NCBI RefSeq assembly: GCF_900149685.1
Contig: NZ_LT702999.1
Coordinates: 2,108,001-2,172,000 of the forward strand
From: Erythrobacter sp. Alg231-14
GTDB taxonomy: Bacteria > Pseudomonadota > Alphaproteobacteria > Sphingomonadales > Sphingomonadaceae
DNA length: 64,000 nucleotides
Direction of reading: 5' to 3'
The translations under genes and the position numbers were made by a program. The notes below the pieces were generated by a model. It saw nothing but the letters and a program-made list of their open reading frames with translations. It ran no database searches and was not told the DNA's origin. Shown one piece after another: positions 27,845 through 36,211 of the stretch. Within the stretch, counting starts at the first letter, position 1; every line of letters begins with the position of its first letter.

Positions 27845-29050
27845 TCAACCGTGCGTCTTTTCCCATTCGCGCAGCATGTGCTTTGCGATTTGGAGCTGCA
27901 GGATCTGCGTTGTGCCTTCGTAGATGCGGTAGATGCGGGCATCGCGATAGAACCGCTCTGCATCGTATTCCGCAAGGTAACCCGCACCGCCATAGACCTG
28001 AACGACGCGATCAACGACGCGCCCGCACATTTCAGAGGCAAAAACTTTAAACGCGGCCGCTTTGACGAGGATGTTCTCCCCGCGATCTGCGCGATCGGTG
28101 ACGTCCTTCATCATCGCTTCGGCGGCGTAGATTTCGATCTCGCTGTCGGCCAACATCGCTTGGATCAATTGAAAATTGGCGATGGGTTCGCCGAATGCCT
28201 TGCGTTCGTTGGCGTATTGGATTGCGGAATTCAGAGCGCGTCGTGCGTATCCAGTGGCCGCTGCGCCGACTGAAATCCGACCATTGTCCAGGCTTTGCAT
28301 CGCAAACCGGAACCCTTTGCCGGTTTCGCCGCCTAGTAACGCTTCGCCGGGGACCTTTACGTCATCCAACATGATGTCCGAAATGTGCGAACCGGACTGA
28401 CCCATTTTCTTATCCGGCGACCCGGTTGAAACGCCGGGCGTATTCATTGGCACCAAAAAAGCGCTGACATGGGCATTTTTGGGCAAAGCCTCTTTGTCGG
28501 TCCGTGCCATGATCAACGCGACGTCGGCATGCGGCGCATTGGTGATGTAACGCTTTGTCCCGTTGATAATCCATCCATTGCCACTGGGATCAGGTACGGC
28601 AGTAGTCGCCATGGCGGCACTGTCGCTTCCGGAGCCCGGCTCGGTTAGCCCGAAACATGCGATCTTGCCTTCGGCCAATTTGGGATACCATTCGGCGCGC
28701 TGTTCTTCGGTTGCGCCGTTTTTCAATGCGCTGGCGAACATGCCGACATTGATGGAGAAAATGGAGCGATAGGCCGGCGCGGCGTTGCTCATCGTGTTCA
28801 CCACACGCGCATATTGCGTCATGTTCAATCCGGCGCCGCCATATTCTTCGGGCACCGATAAACCAAAGAGGCCCATATCGCGCATTTCGTCGATAATCGC
28901 GGGCGGGATGGCATCGTTTTCGACCACTTCCGATTCGGCTGGGATCAAACGGGTTTGAACGTATCGTTCCAACTGTTCCGCGAATTGTTCGAAGGTTTCA
29001 TCGTCCATGCCGGTGTTGCGGCCCTGTGATGGGGTGCTTTCCATGTTCAT
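27845..29050 (-). CDS. Acyl-CoA dehydrogenase
   Basis: FAD-dependent acyl-CoA dehydrogenase of 401 residues that introduces the alpha-beta double bond and passes electrons to ETF. It has the FAD motif CFGLTEPGSGSDSAAM, the middle beta domain (WIINGTKRYITNAPHADV) and a C-terminal helical domain with the catalytic base Glu378 in IYEGTTQI. The ATG at 29050 overlaps the upstream lipoprotein stop (ATGA). It is the first enzyme in a probable five- or six-gene operon with a CoA-transferase, thiolase and MaoC-like dehydratase. Confidence 0.95.
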   Translation of the reverse strand: MNMESTPSQGRNTGMDDETFEQFAEQLERYVQTRLIPAESEVVENDAIPPAIIDEMRDMGLFGLSVPEEYGGAGLNMTQYARVVNTMSNAAPAYRSIFSINVGMFASALKNGATEEQRAEWYPKLAEGKIACFGLTEPGSGSDSAAMATTAVPDPSGNGWIINGTKRYITNAPHADVALIMARTDKEALPKNAHVSAFLVPMNTPGVSTGSPDKKMGQSGSHISDIMLDDVKVPGEALLGGETGKGFRFAMQSLDNGRISVGAAATGYARRALNSAIQYANERKAFGEPIANFQLIQAMLADSEIEIYAAEAMMKDVTDRADRGENILVKAAAFKVFASEMCGRVVDRVVQVYGGAGYLAEYDAERFYRDARIYRIYEGTTQILQLQIAKHMLREWEKTHG

Positions 29051-29310
29051 TCGGCGTCTCTTTCTGCGGAACCTTCTTCGGTCGCATCTTGACCAGATTC
29101 GGCTGTGGATGGATCGGTTGCATCAATGGGTGGCAACGCCCCCTCGGGCAATTGGCGTTCGTCCAACATTTCCGCAGCCTCTTCCAAGGCCGCCGCTTCG
29201 CCCTCGCTAACCGCGCCCGGCGCGCCGCCGCTCGATGGGTTGCAAGCCGACAGCGCAAAAACGCAGGTCAATAAGAATATAGGCGGGACCGCATCGGATG
29301 GTTTGATCAT
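29047..29310 (-). CDS. Small acidic lipoprotein
   Basis: 87-residue predicted lipoprotein: a short hydrophobic signal ends in LSAC (lipidated Cys23). The mature part is short, polar and rich in Glu, Ala, Ser and Gly with no predicted fold. Its stop overlaps the acyl-CoA dehydrogenase start by 4 nt, and it starts 3 nt after a similar small lipoprotein. I do not recognise the family. Confidence 0.7.
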   Translation of the reverse strand: MIKPSDAVPPIFLLTCVFALSACNPSSGGAPGAVSEGEAAALEEAAEMLDERQLPEGALPPIDATDPSTAESGQDATEEGSAERDAE

Positions 29311-29313
29311 GAT

Positions 29314-29544
29314 CTATTCCGCAGCCTCTTGAGCGGGGCCTTCTGAACCATCGCTTTCAGCCGACCGTGGCCCAGCGGCGTTCTCATCCTCAATCGGTTC
29401 TTCGACCACGCTGGCCAGCGCCTCATCCGCTGCGACTTCGACCGTTTCCGGCATCGCTTCGGTGGAGGCATCATCGCTGTTGCTGCACGCTGCGGCGGAG
29501 ATCGCCGCGCCGCCCAAAACCGCCAATTTCGCAAATCGTATCAT
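29314..29544 (-). CDS. Small acidic lipoprotein, head of the acyl-CoA operon
   Basis: 76-residue predicted lipoprotein with signal MIRFAKLAVLGGAAISAAAC (lipidated Cys20, a relaxed lipobox). The mature part is acidic, Glu/Ala/Ser-rich (for example EALASVVEEPIEDENAAGP). It resembles the next lipoprotein (29047-29310) in size, charge and layout, although sequence identity is low. The start ATG is followed 3 nt downstream by that gene, so the two are an operon pair. Confidence 0.7.
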   Translation of the reverse strand: MIRFAKLAVLGGAAISAAACSNSDDASTEAMPETVEVAADEALASVVEEPIEDENAAGPRSAESDGSEGPAQEAAE

Positions 29545-29595
29545 GCGGACTCCTCACCCTGACTTCGTGTTTGATGGGGTGTAGCTGGGCGAGAT

Positions 29596-29680
29596 GGGTT
29601 AAGCCAAGCGCGAATTGATGGATCGAAACGGCACAGCCTTGATAGTACCGCCCAACGGCTGCGCGAATTGGGTTAAGCAG
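29596..29680. repeat. Short direct repeats in the intergenic region
   Basis: gggttaagc (29596 and 29670) and gcgcgaattg (29608 and 29661) each occur twice in reversed relative order in this stretch. It lies between the minus-strand lipoprotein gene and the plus-strand beta-helix gene. Too short to be a mobile element; may be binding sites or chance. Confidence 0.35.
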
Positions 29681-29686
29681 TTGGGC

Positions 29687-30724
29687 ATGGTACAACTTCC
29701 TGCAAAAGCTCGCTCAACCATCGCCCGCGAATTCGCATCGAATATCGCCTTGCGTCTGGCCAATTCCCTTGATTGGGTTTTCCTCGCCTTCATTCTTGCA
29801 TTGGCAATGGCTATCATTCCGATGAGCTCGGCACAGGCGCAGGGGAGTGCGCAAGGCGGGCCATTCGTTGTTGAGGAAACCGGGCGCAGTTACGGCAACC
29901 TTCAAGGCGCGGTTACGGCCATTGGCGATCGCCGCGGCACCATCGCAATTGCGCCGGGCACATACCGCCAATGCGCCGTCCAAACGGCGGGCGTCGTGAT
30001 TTACGCCGCGCGTGAATACGGGACGGTTACGTTTGATCGCACCGCATGCGAAGGCAAGGCGGCTTTGGTTCTGCGCGGGCTGGGTGCCGAAGTGCGCGGG
30101 ATCACCTTTGCCAACATTGCTGTTCCGGATGGCAATGGGGCGGGGATCCGGTTGGAGAAAGGGGCGCTTAACGTTGCCTATTCCACGTTCCTCAACAGCC
30201 AACAGGGCATTTTGACCGGCAACGACCCTTCCGGCCGGATTTACATTATGCGCTCGACTTTTAGCGGGCTTGGCACGTGTGAGAACTCCGCTGGCTGTGC
30301 GCATTCGCTGTATATCGGCAATTACGGGGAATTGACCGTCCGCGAAAGCCGCTTTGAACGAGGTCGCGGCGGTCACTATGTTAAAGCGCGCAGCGCCAAC
30401 GTGGTGATCCAAGACAACAGTTTTGACGACGCCGCAGGCAGCGGCACGAATTACATGATCGACCTTCCCGCCGGTAGTCAGGGATCGATCGTCAGCAATT
30501 GGTTCATCCAAGGGCGCGATAAAGAAAACTATTCCGCGTTCATCGCCTTGGGTGCAGAAACCGTGCTGCATTCCTCTGATGGATTGGTCGTCACGGGTAA
30601 CGAAGCGCGTTTTGTTCCGGGATTGCAGCGGTCGAGCGTTTTCCTTGCAGATTGGACAGGGTCGCGCGTGGCAATGTCCGGCAATTCTTTGGCGAGTGGT
30701 CTGATCGATTACGAGCGGCGGTAA
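29687..30724 (+). CDS. Exported right-handed beta-helix protein
   Basis: 345-residue protein from the ATG at 29687. An in-frame ATG at 29618 would add 23 residues before the signal; neither has a clear ribosome site, so the start is uncertain. A long signal peptide ends in SSAQAQ (cleavage near residue 60). The mature part has repeated beta-rungs typical of parallel beta-helices (VVIYAAREYGTVTFDRTAC, VRGITFANIAV, LNVAYSTFLNSQQGILTGN, IVSNWFIQG). It probably binds or acts on extracellular polysaccharide. It resembles the lipoprotein at 13326 in fold but not visibly in sequence. Confidence 0.75.
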   Translation: MVQLPAKARSTIAREFASNIALRLANSLDWVFLAFILALAMAIIPMSSAQAQGSAQGGPFVVEETGRSYGNLQGAVTAIGDRRGTIAIAPGTYRQCAVQTAGVVIYAAREYGTVTFDRTACEGKAALVLRGLGAEVRGITFANIAVPDGNGAGIRLEKGALNVAYSTFLNSQQGILTGNDPSGRIYIMRSTFSGLGTCENSAGCAHSLYIGNYGELTVRESRFERGRGGHYVKARSANVVIQDNSFDDAAGSGTNYMIDLPAGSQGSIVSNWFIQGRDKENYSAFIALGAETVLHSSDGLVVTGNEARFVPGLQRSSVFLADWTGSRVAMSGNSLASGLIDYERR

Positions 30725-30835
30725 CTTGAACCGCTAAGGTTGAGGTTCGTCACCTGCTTGCATCAAGCGGATTTGTCTTGGTTTGGTTGGACCCAGAATT
30801 GCCTGTTGCGCAGCGTGCAGACCCAAGCTTCTTCT

Positions 30836-31360
30836 TTAAGCTTCGCTCGGGTCAAAGCCCGGCGCGTAGGAAACCACGCCGCTTGGCAATTCGCCTTCTA
30901 ACAACAACGCCTGAAAGAACTCGGCCGGTGGGCCAGGATATTTGAGCTGTGGGTGATGTTCGAAACCAAAGCGCGGGTAGTAGACATTGCTGCCGAGCAG
31001 AATGATTCCTTTGGCCCCGGCCTGACGCATATCTGCGATGGCGCGCCGGATTAACGTGCCGCCTATGCCGCGATGGTGCAATTCAGGCCATACAGCGACT
31101 GGGCCCAATCCGTACCAACCGCGTGCCCCGTCGGTTATTGTTACCGGGCTGATCGCGATATGACCGACGATCCGTTTGCCATCCTCGGCCACCAAAGAGA
31201 ATGTGAGATCTCCGTCATCACGCAGCCGGTCAATCACGTGTTGTTCGTCGCCATCGCTGAACGGCATTGGAGCAAAGGCCGCCTCCGTCAACGCATGGAT
31301 CGTCGCTTCGTCGCCCACTGCTTCGGGGCGAAGGGTCACAGGGATTTCGGGGCCGCTCAT
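30836..31360 (-). CDS. GNAT family N-acetyltransferase
   Basis: 174-residue acetyltransferase of the GNAT fold, close in layout to YhbS-like enzymes. The acetyl-CoA pyrophosphate-binding loop is visible in HHRGIGGTLIRRA, preceded by a GLGPVAVWPE strand. The C-terminal segment GSNVYYPRFGFEHHP is typical. The substrate is unknown. The start ATG overlaps the ribA stop by 4 nt, so it is the third member of an xth-ribA-GNAT operon. Confidence 0.9.
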   Translation of the reverse strand: MSGPEIPVTLRPEAVGDEATIHALTEAAFAPMPFSDGDEQHVIDRLRDDGDLTFSLVAEDGKRIVGHIAISPVTITDGARGWYGLGPVAVWPELHHRGIGGTLIRRAIADMRQAGAKGIILLGSNVYYPRFGFEHHPQLKYPGPPAEFFQALLLEGELPSGVVSYAPGFDPSEA

Positions 31361-32436
31361 GTTAGCAGATGCCCCGATCGATCGCGCTTGGTGGCCAAAT
31401 AATGTTCGTTGTGAGGATTGTCGGGCAACTGATGTTGCACACGTTCACTCACAGTAATGCCGGCCGTGGTCAAAGCGTCGACCTTTGCCGGATTGTTGGT
31501 CATCAATCGGATTGTGTTGGCTCGCAACAAATCGAGCATTCGCGCCGCCACAGGGAAATCGCGCGCTTCGTCGGGCAGGCCCAATCGTTGGTTCGCATCG
31601 ACCGTGTCGAACCCTTGATCCTGAAGCCGGTAGGCTCGCAATTTGTTGATCAGGCCAATCCCGCGTCCTTCCTGTCGAAGGTATAAGAGCGCGCCCCAAC
31701 CGCCCGTCGTACGGGCGTGCTCTGCCATAGCGTGCAACGCGGCGTTCAATTGTGGGCCGCAATCGCATTTGAGGCTGCCCAAAATGTCGCCGGTTAGGCA
31801 TTCGGAATGGACCCGGACCAATGGCGGTTTGTCGCCGCATTGATCCCCAATGATCAACGCCACATGTTCGCGCGTGTCGGCAGTGGACCGAAATGCGATG
31901 ATCTCCGCATCCTCGCTGGCGGTGACCGGCAATCGCGCGCGGGTGACAATCCGAAGAGCGCCGGCATCAGTGTACTGGGAAAGGTCCGAGGCGGCGACTT
32001 CATGCGCTTCGCCCGCGTTGAGTGGATCGGCCAAGAATGCAGGCATGATGCCCGCAATCCGAGCAAATTCCATCGCAGCATGGGCGGTCTCTTCCCATGC
32101 AATCGGTTCGGCGCGAAAGGGCCCTTTCAACGGGTTGTTCAGATCCAAAGCGGGATCCGCAATCGGCACAGCGGCCCGCATATCAAATGGTTCGCCACCG
32201 CGGATCAAGACCGGTGCCTGAGGGATATCGGACGGTAAAGCGGCGTCGCGTTGGTTCGCCAATTTAAGCGTTGCGGCCCGCGCCGCAGAGATCAACATTT
32301 TGGGCGCGGTCGCATCGCTTGCAATCGCCGTTTCCACGGGAAGCAATGTTGGTCCGCCTTGAAAGGACAAAGGCCATCCATGGCGCAGCGCGTCGACCGC
32401 TTGCGCAGCCCGTCTAGAGGGTGAAATTCCGTTCAA
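31357..32436 (-). CDS. ribA: GTP cyclohydrolase II with degenerate N-terminal domain
   Basis: Riboflavin biosynthesis: it opens GTP to 2,5-diamino-6-ribosylamino-pyrimidinone phosphate. The C-terminal GTP cyclohydrolase II domain (about residues 160-359) has the three zinc cysteines Cys213, Cys224 and Cys226 (SECLTGDILGSLKCDCG) and the RQEGRGIGLINKLRAY motif. The N-terminal 160 residues resemble a decayed RibB-like domain, with no recognisable DHBP-synthase catalytic loop. The likely start is TTG at 32436, overlapping the xth stop as TTGA; no alternative ATG lies before residue 47. Confidence 0.9.
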   Translation of the reverse strand: MNGISPSRRAAQAVDALRHGWPLSFQGGPTLLPVETAIASDATAPKMLISAARAATLKLANQRDAALPSDIPQAPVLIRGGEPFDMRAAVPIADPALDLNNPLKGPFRAEPIAWEETAHAAMEFARIAGIMPAFLADPLNAGEAHEVAASDLSQYTDAGALRIVTRARLPVTASEDAEIIAFRSTADTREHVALIIGDQCGDKPPLVRVHSECLTGDILGSLKCDCGPQLNAALHAMAEHARTTGGWGALLYLRQEGRGIGLINKLRAYRLQDQGFDTVDANQRLGLPDEARDFPVAARMLDLLRANTIRLMTNNPAKVDALTTAGITVSERVQHQLPDNPHNEHYLATKRDRSGHLLT

Positions 32437-33221
32437 ATATCGAACTCAGTGATAAGGGGGATGTGATCGGATGGCTTTTCCCAGCTTCGCGCATCTTCGA
32501 GCAGGTCGTGCCGCACCGACTTAGCGGCGAGCTGTTTGCTGGCCCACATATGATCCAGCCGCCGTCCACGATCATTCTTTCGCCAATCGGGCGAGCGATA
32601 CGACCACCAGCTAAAATAACGTTCAGGATCTTGGATGTGTTCGCGGCCAATATCGACCCAATCATGGGCGTCCTTAAACCGCTGCAATATCTCCACTTCC
32701 AACGGTGTGTGGCTTACAACTTTCAACAATTGTTTGTGGCTCCAAACGTCGCTTTCCAATGGGGCAATGTTGAAATCCCCCACGATCAACGTTTGTTTGT
32801 CCAACGTGTCCGCCCATTCGGTCATTCGGCCTAGAAAATCGATCTTTTGGCCAAATTTCGCGTTCACCTCGCGGTCGGGCACATCGCCGCCCGCAGGAAC
32901 ATAGACATTGTCGACGAACATATCTTTGCCCAACACTTGCACGCCGACATGGCGCGCTTCGCCGTTGGCCTGCCAATCATGGCGCGACACTTCTTGGATC
33001 GGGATGCGGCTAATGGTGGCGACACCGTGATACCCTTTTTGACCATGCACGGCCTGATGTTCATACCCCATTTCGGCAAACGCTTCGGCCGGAAACTTGC
33101 TTTCCTCGCATTTGATTTCCTGCAGGCACAAAATGTCAGGTGCATGTTCGGTCAGGTATTTTTCGACAATCGGCAGGCGCAAGCGGACCGAATTGATATT
33201 CCATGTGGCTACAGAGATCAT
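32433..33221 (-). CDS. xth: Exodeoxyribonuclease III
   Basis: 262-residue apurinic/apyrimidinic endonuclease and 3'-exonuclease for base-excision repair. Family motifs are all present: TWNINSVRLRLP, LQEIKCEESKFP with the metal-binding Glu, GDFNIAPLESDVW, DYRSPDWR-like region WSYRSPDWR, RRLDHMWAS and the C-terminal SDHIPL with the catalytic His. It is the first gene of a run of overlapping genes with ribA and an acetyltransferase. Confidence 0.95.
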   Translation of the reverse strand: MISVATWNINSVRLRLPIVEKYLTEHAPDILCLQEIKCEESKFPAEAFAEMGYEHQAVHGQKGYHGVATISRIPIQEVSRHDWQANGEARHVGVQVLGKDMFVDNVYVPAGGDVPDREVNAKFGQKIDFLGRMTEWADTLDKQTLIVGDFNIAPLESDVWSHKQLLKVVSHTPLEVEILQRFKDAHDWVDIGREHIQDPERYFSWWSYRSPDWRKNDRGRRLDHMWASKQLAAKSVRHDLLEDARSWEKPSDHIPLITEFDI

Positions 33222-33336
33222 GCGGGCTGATTTAGGGCGAAGTGATCAAACTTTCCACCTCTCACTTGTCTGAAATTCTGGCTCTGACCATGCGATCGCG
33301 ATAGCGAAGCCTAAATATCTTTTTGAAAGAGACACC

Positions 33337-34773
33337 ATGACAGCCAAGCGTATCGCCGCAACGTCCATTGCCACCGCCGCCTTGTGGCTGGCGGGTTGTT
33401 CTTCGACCGTCAATTATTACGGCGATCGACCATCCCAAGTTGATAACCCTTATTTGGGCACCACCGACGGGCCGCGTGCGCAAAACGTCATCCTATTCAT
33501 AGGCGACGGGATGGGCATTTCAACGATCACCGCGGCGCGCATTTATGCCGGCCAAAAACAGGGCCAGACGGGGGAAGAATATGTCCTGCCGTTTGAGAAT
33601 TTTGACAATGTTGCGCTGGTGAAAACCTACAATGTTAATGCGCAGGTCCCCGACAGCGCCGGAACCGCTACCGCAATGCATTCAGGGTCAAAAACCAATA
33701 TCGGGATGTTGGGTGTCGGGGCGGCTGCCACGCGTGGTTCTTGTGCCGATGCTCTGGCCAACCCGCTGCCTTTGTTGGGCGAAGAGGTGAAGGAGCGCGG
33801 ACTGGCGTTGGGCATTGTATCGACCGCGCGTATCACGCACGCCACCCCTGCCAGTGTGTACGCGCGCAGCGCCGATCGCAATTGGGAAGACAGCGCCGCT
33901 ATCCCCGATGAGGAAGCCGCTTTGGGTTGCAGCGATATCGCCGCACAATTGGTCGCCGCAGATTGGGATGTGGCTCTTGGCGGGGGCGTAGCACCGTTTT
34001 TCGGAAGGGAACTGGGCGGTCGCCGCGAACAGGGCGATGCAAACCTTCCTGCCGATTGGGTCCGGCGCACTGGCGGCACATATGTCACGAACAACGCAGA
34101 ATTGAATGCGGCGCCAATGGATGCCCCGGTTCTGGGCCTCTTCACGCCAAGCCACATGACCTTCACCGCCCAACGGGAAGAGGGTTCAACAGAGCCCACT
34201 TTGACCGATATGACGCAGCAGGCGATCGCGCGCCTATCATCCGACCCGGACGGGTTTTATCTCATGGTTGAAGCCGGGCGGATCGATCATGGCCACCATG
34301 CCGGACAAGCGGGCCTTGCCCTAGAAGATACGGTGGAATTCGCGCGCGCGATCCAATATGCGATCGACAACACCGATCCGTCCGAAACATTGATTATGGT
34401 GACGGCCGATCATAGCCACGTCTTCACCATTGCCGGATACCCCCGCCGCGGCAACGATATCTTGGGATTGGTGGTCCCCCCATCCGGCGATATAAGCAAC
34501 ACCGAAGAACCCACACCCGCCAATGATGGGCGGCCTTACACCACGCTTGGCTATGCAAATGGTCCGGGCTCTATTGCGGGAGAGGCAGAGCGACCCACGC
34601 CCGATACCGGGGTGGAGGCGCGGCAACAATCGACCGTGCCGCTCTATTCCGAAACACATGCGGGCGAAGACGTTGCCCTTTATGCGCAAGGTCCCGGTGC
34701 CGAAGAAGCCCGCGGCGTGATCGAGCAGAATGTAATTTACGACATTATTCGCAAGGCATTTGGCTGGGATTGA
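33337..34773 (+). CDS. phoA: Alkaline phosphatase, lipid-anchored
   Basis: 478-residue PhoA-family phosphatase. The signal peptide ends in a lipobox, WLAGC, giving a lipidated Cys21 instead of free periplasmic enzyme. The metal site includes Asp57 (FIGDGMG) and the phosphorylated Ser107 is in PDSAGTATAMHSG. Further metal ligands appear in EAGRIDHGHHAGQAG, TADHSHVF and the ETHAGEDVALY segment. It releases phosphate from organic esters in the periplasm. A ribosome site (gaaagagac) precedes the ATG. A Pho box was not recognised upstream. Confidence 0.93.
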   Translation: MTAKRIAATSIATAALWLAGCSSTVNYYGDRPSQVDNPYLGTTDGPRAQNVILFIGDGMGISTITAARIYAGQKQGQTGEEYVLPFENFDNVALVKTYNVNAQVPDSAGTATAMHSGSKTNIGMLGVGAAATRGSCADALANPLPLLGEEVKERGLALGIVSTARITHATPASVYARSADRNWEDSAAIPDEEAALGCSDIAAQLVAADWDVALGGGVAPFFGRELGGRREQGDANLPADWVRRTGGTYVTNNAELNAAPMDAPVLGLFTPSHMTFTAQREEGSTEPTLTDMTQQAIARLSSDPDGFYLMVEAGRIDHGHHAGQAGLALEDTVEFARAIQYAIDNTDPSETLIMVTADHSHVFTIAGYPRRGNDILGLVVPPSGDISNTEEPTPANDGRPYTTLGYANGPGSIAGEAERPTPDTGVEARQQSTVPLYSETHAGEDVALYAQGPGAEEARGVIEQNVIYDIIRKAFGWD

Positions 34774-34850
34774 TCAAACCGCTGTTCCGCGTTTCGGACG
34801 CTGAATTCACAGTCGCTTTGGGTGGCGCGTCGGTTCGTGCAGCAGAGCAC

Positions 34851-34887
34851 AAAAAACCCCTACGCCGGGGGCGATGGCGCAGGGGTT
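34851..34887 (-). terminator. Intrinsic terminator between lolA and phoA
   Basis: On the minus strand, arms aacccctgcgcc and ggcgtaggggtt (one mismatch) close a loop of nine bases and end in tttttt. It can end transcription from lolA and from the candidate RNA. Confidence 0.8.
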
Positions 34888-34990
34888 CCATTTGAGCGTT
34901 CGTCACGCTTGTTGTGCAAGGTGGATCTACCGAATCGAGGGCAACAGGGGGGAAACCCTTCGATCCATCCGCCTTGTTGAGAATGATTAG
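34851..34990 (-). ncRNA. Candidate structured small RNA with its own terminator
   Basis: The 292-base gap between phoA and the convergent lolA gene holds RNA-like structure on the minus strand. A long stem pairs 34962-34976 with 34917-34927 (ten pairs, one mismatch) and an inner stem pairs 34956-34964 with 34934-34941. Read on the minus strand, this is followed by a terminator hairpin (34855-34887) with a run of six U. The 5' end is not defined, and no open reading frame explains it. It may instead be a long 3' UTR of lolA. The nested stem layout is reminiscent of regulatory RNAs, but I could not match a known class. Confidence 0.45.
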
Positions 34991-35065
34991 CTGCAATCGG
35001 CTTTCACCTGTATGAACGCACCCCTAGTTTTGTCGCATTCTTACAACTAAACAGGGGTGAAGCGT

Positions 35066-35797
35066 TCACCTTGGTCGACGAGATGAGCGGCGCGGATCAC
35101 GGAATCGAAATGTGCTGTCAGGCACGGCAACCCCGTACCGATGATTCGAGAGCCGCACCGTCGTGCGATAGTTTTGCGCATCAACGGCGACCCAATTCAT
35201 CAATTGCAGTCCATCCGGCGCATTTGGGCTGCGGGCGAAGTTCATAATGATGCGGCCAAATTCTGGGCGGTTCGGATCGCGCACGTCTACGCTGACGATT
35301 GGTGATCCCTCGTTGGACAACAAAGTGCCAAATTGCCGCACATCGCGATCCGGATCCAACAAAGCGCCCAGCGGCGAATTGCTGATGGGCCAACGTTCAA
35401 CCTGGTTCACTTCGTAGTCGATCAGGTACAATGATCGCCCGTTCGAAACGACCAGAAGATCGGCGTCTTGGCCGTAGTCAAAACGAATTTTCCCGGGACG
35501 TTTCAATGTCATAGTGCCAGCAACGCGATTGCCGGCGCGATCTGTTTGCGTGAAACTGGCGCGCATCGTCGCTATCCCGCGCAACGCAGAAACCGCGCGG
35601 GTCAAATCGGAAGATGGGCTTTGTGCATGAGCGGATGGGACCCATGCGATGCCTGATGGCGCAAAGGCTGGCATTGCATCGCCCGAAGCGTCTTGCGAAC
35701 CCGAGGGAAGGGTCAAGCCAAGCGCAATCGTGCCGAAAGCGGCCATTGCCATAGAAACATGGCGGCCAGAGCGGCGAAGTTTTGTGATCATGTTCAT
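35066..35797 (-). CDS. lolA: Outer-membrane lipoprotein carrier, LolA family
   Basis: 243-residue exported protein from the ATG at 35797 (a TTG seven codons upstream is the longer option). The mature protein follows a signal ending near SAHAQ. The domain includes LRGIATMRASFTQTD, the RPGKIRFDYGQDADLLVVSNG strand region and ISNSPLGALLDP, characteristic of the LolA half-barrel that carries lipoproteins across the periplasm. The C-terminal tail is Arg-rich (RDPRRSSRRPR). rpmG is upstream on the same strand. Confidence 0.88.
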   Translation of the reverse strand: MNMITKLRRSGRHVSMAMAAFGTIALGLTLPSGSQDASGDAMPAFAPSGIAWVPSAHAQSPSSDLTRAVSALRGIATMRASFTQTDRAGNRVAGTMTLKRPGKIRFDYGQDADLLVVSNGRSLYLIDYEVNQVERWPISNSPLGALLDPDRDVRQFGTLLSNEGSPIVSVDVRDPNRPEFGRIIMNFARSPNAPDGLQLMNWVAVDAQNYRTTVRLSNHRYGVAVPDSTFRFRDPRRSSRRPR

Positions 35798-35889
35798 GCT
35801 CGGCGGATTACGCGGCAAGCGTTGAACTGTCGATGAATTAAGCTGCGAATAGAGCCGGCCGGGCCAAAAAATTGGCCCCGGGAGAGATC

Positions 35890-36057
35890 TTACTTGATCT
35901 TGGCTTCTTTGAATTCGACGTGCTTTCTGGCGACCGGGTCGTACTTACGGAACACCATCTTCTCTGTGATGTTGCGCGGGTTTTTCTTGGTCGTGTAGTA
36001 AAAGCCCGTGCCCTCGGTCGAGACGAGCTTGATCTTGACGGTTGCGGGCTTCGCCAT
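35890..36057 (-). CDS. rpmG: 50S ribosomal protein L33
   Basis: 55-residue ribosomal protein read from the ATG at 36057 to TAA at 35890. Its sequence begins [20 protein letters not shown] and ends VEFKEAKIK, a full-length L33. It lacks the paired cysteines of the zinc form (Cys-x2-Cys replaced), so it is the zinc-independent type. Too short to be flagged as a long frame; recognised directly from the sequence. Confidence 0.96.
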   Translation of the reverse strand: MAKPATVKIKLVSTEGTGFYYTTKKNPRNITEKMVFRKYDPVARKHVEFKEAKIK

Positions 36058-36211
36058 GACGGTTTCCTAAGATCCGGTGATGCCTCGCGAATCACTCGAG
36101 AGGCTAAAAAAATACAGGCGACGCCTCAGCATCGCCGTTTCAGGGCGCGCAATTGAGTGATCCGTGGACAAAAGTCAAGCTTCAATACCGCCTTGAAAGG
36201 CAGATTGACGC

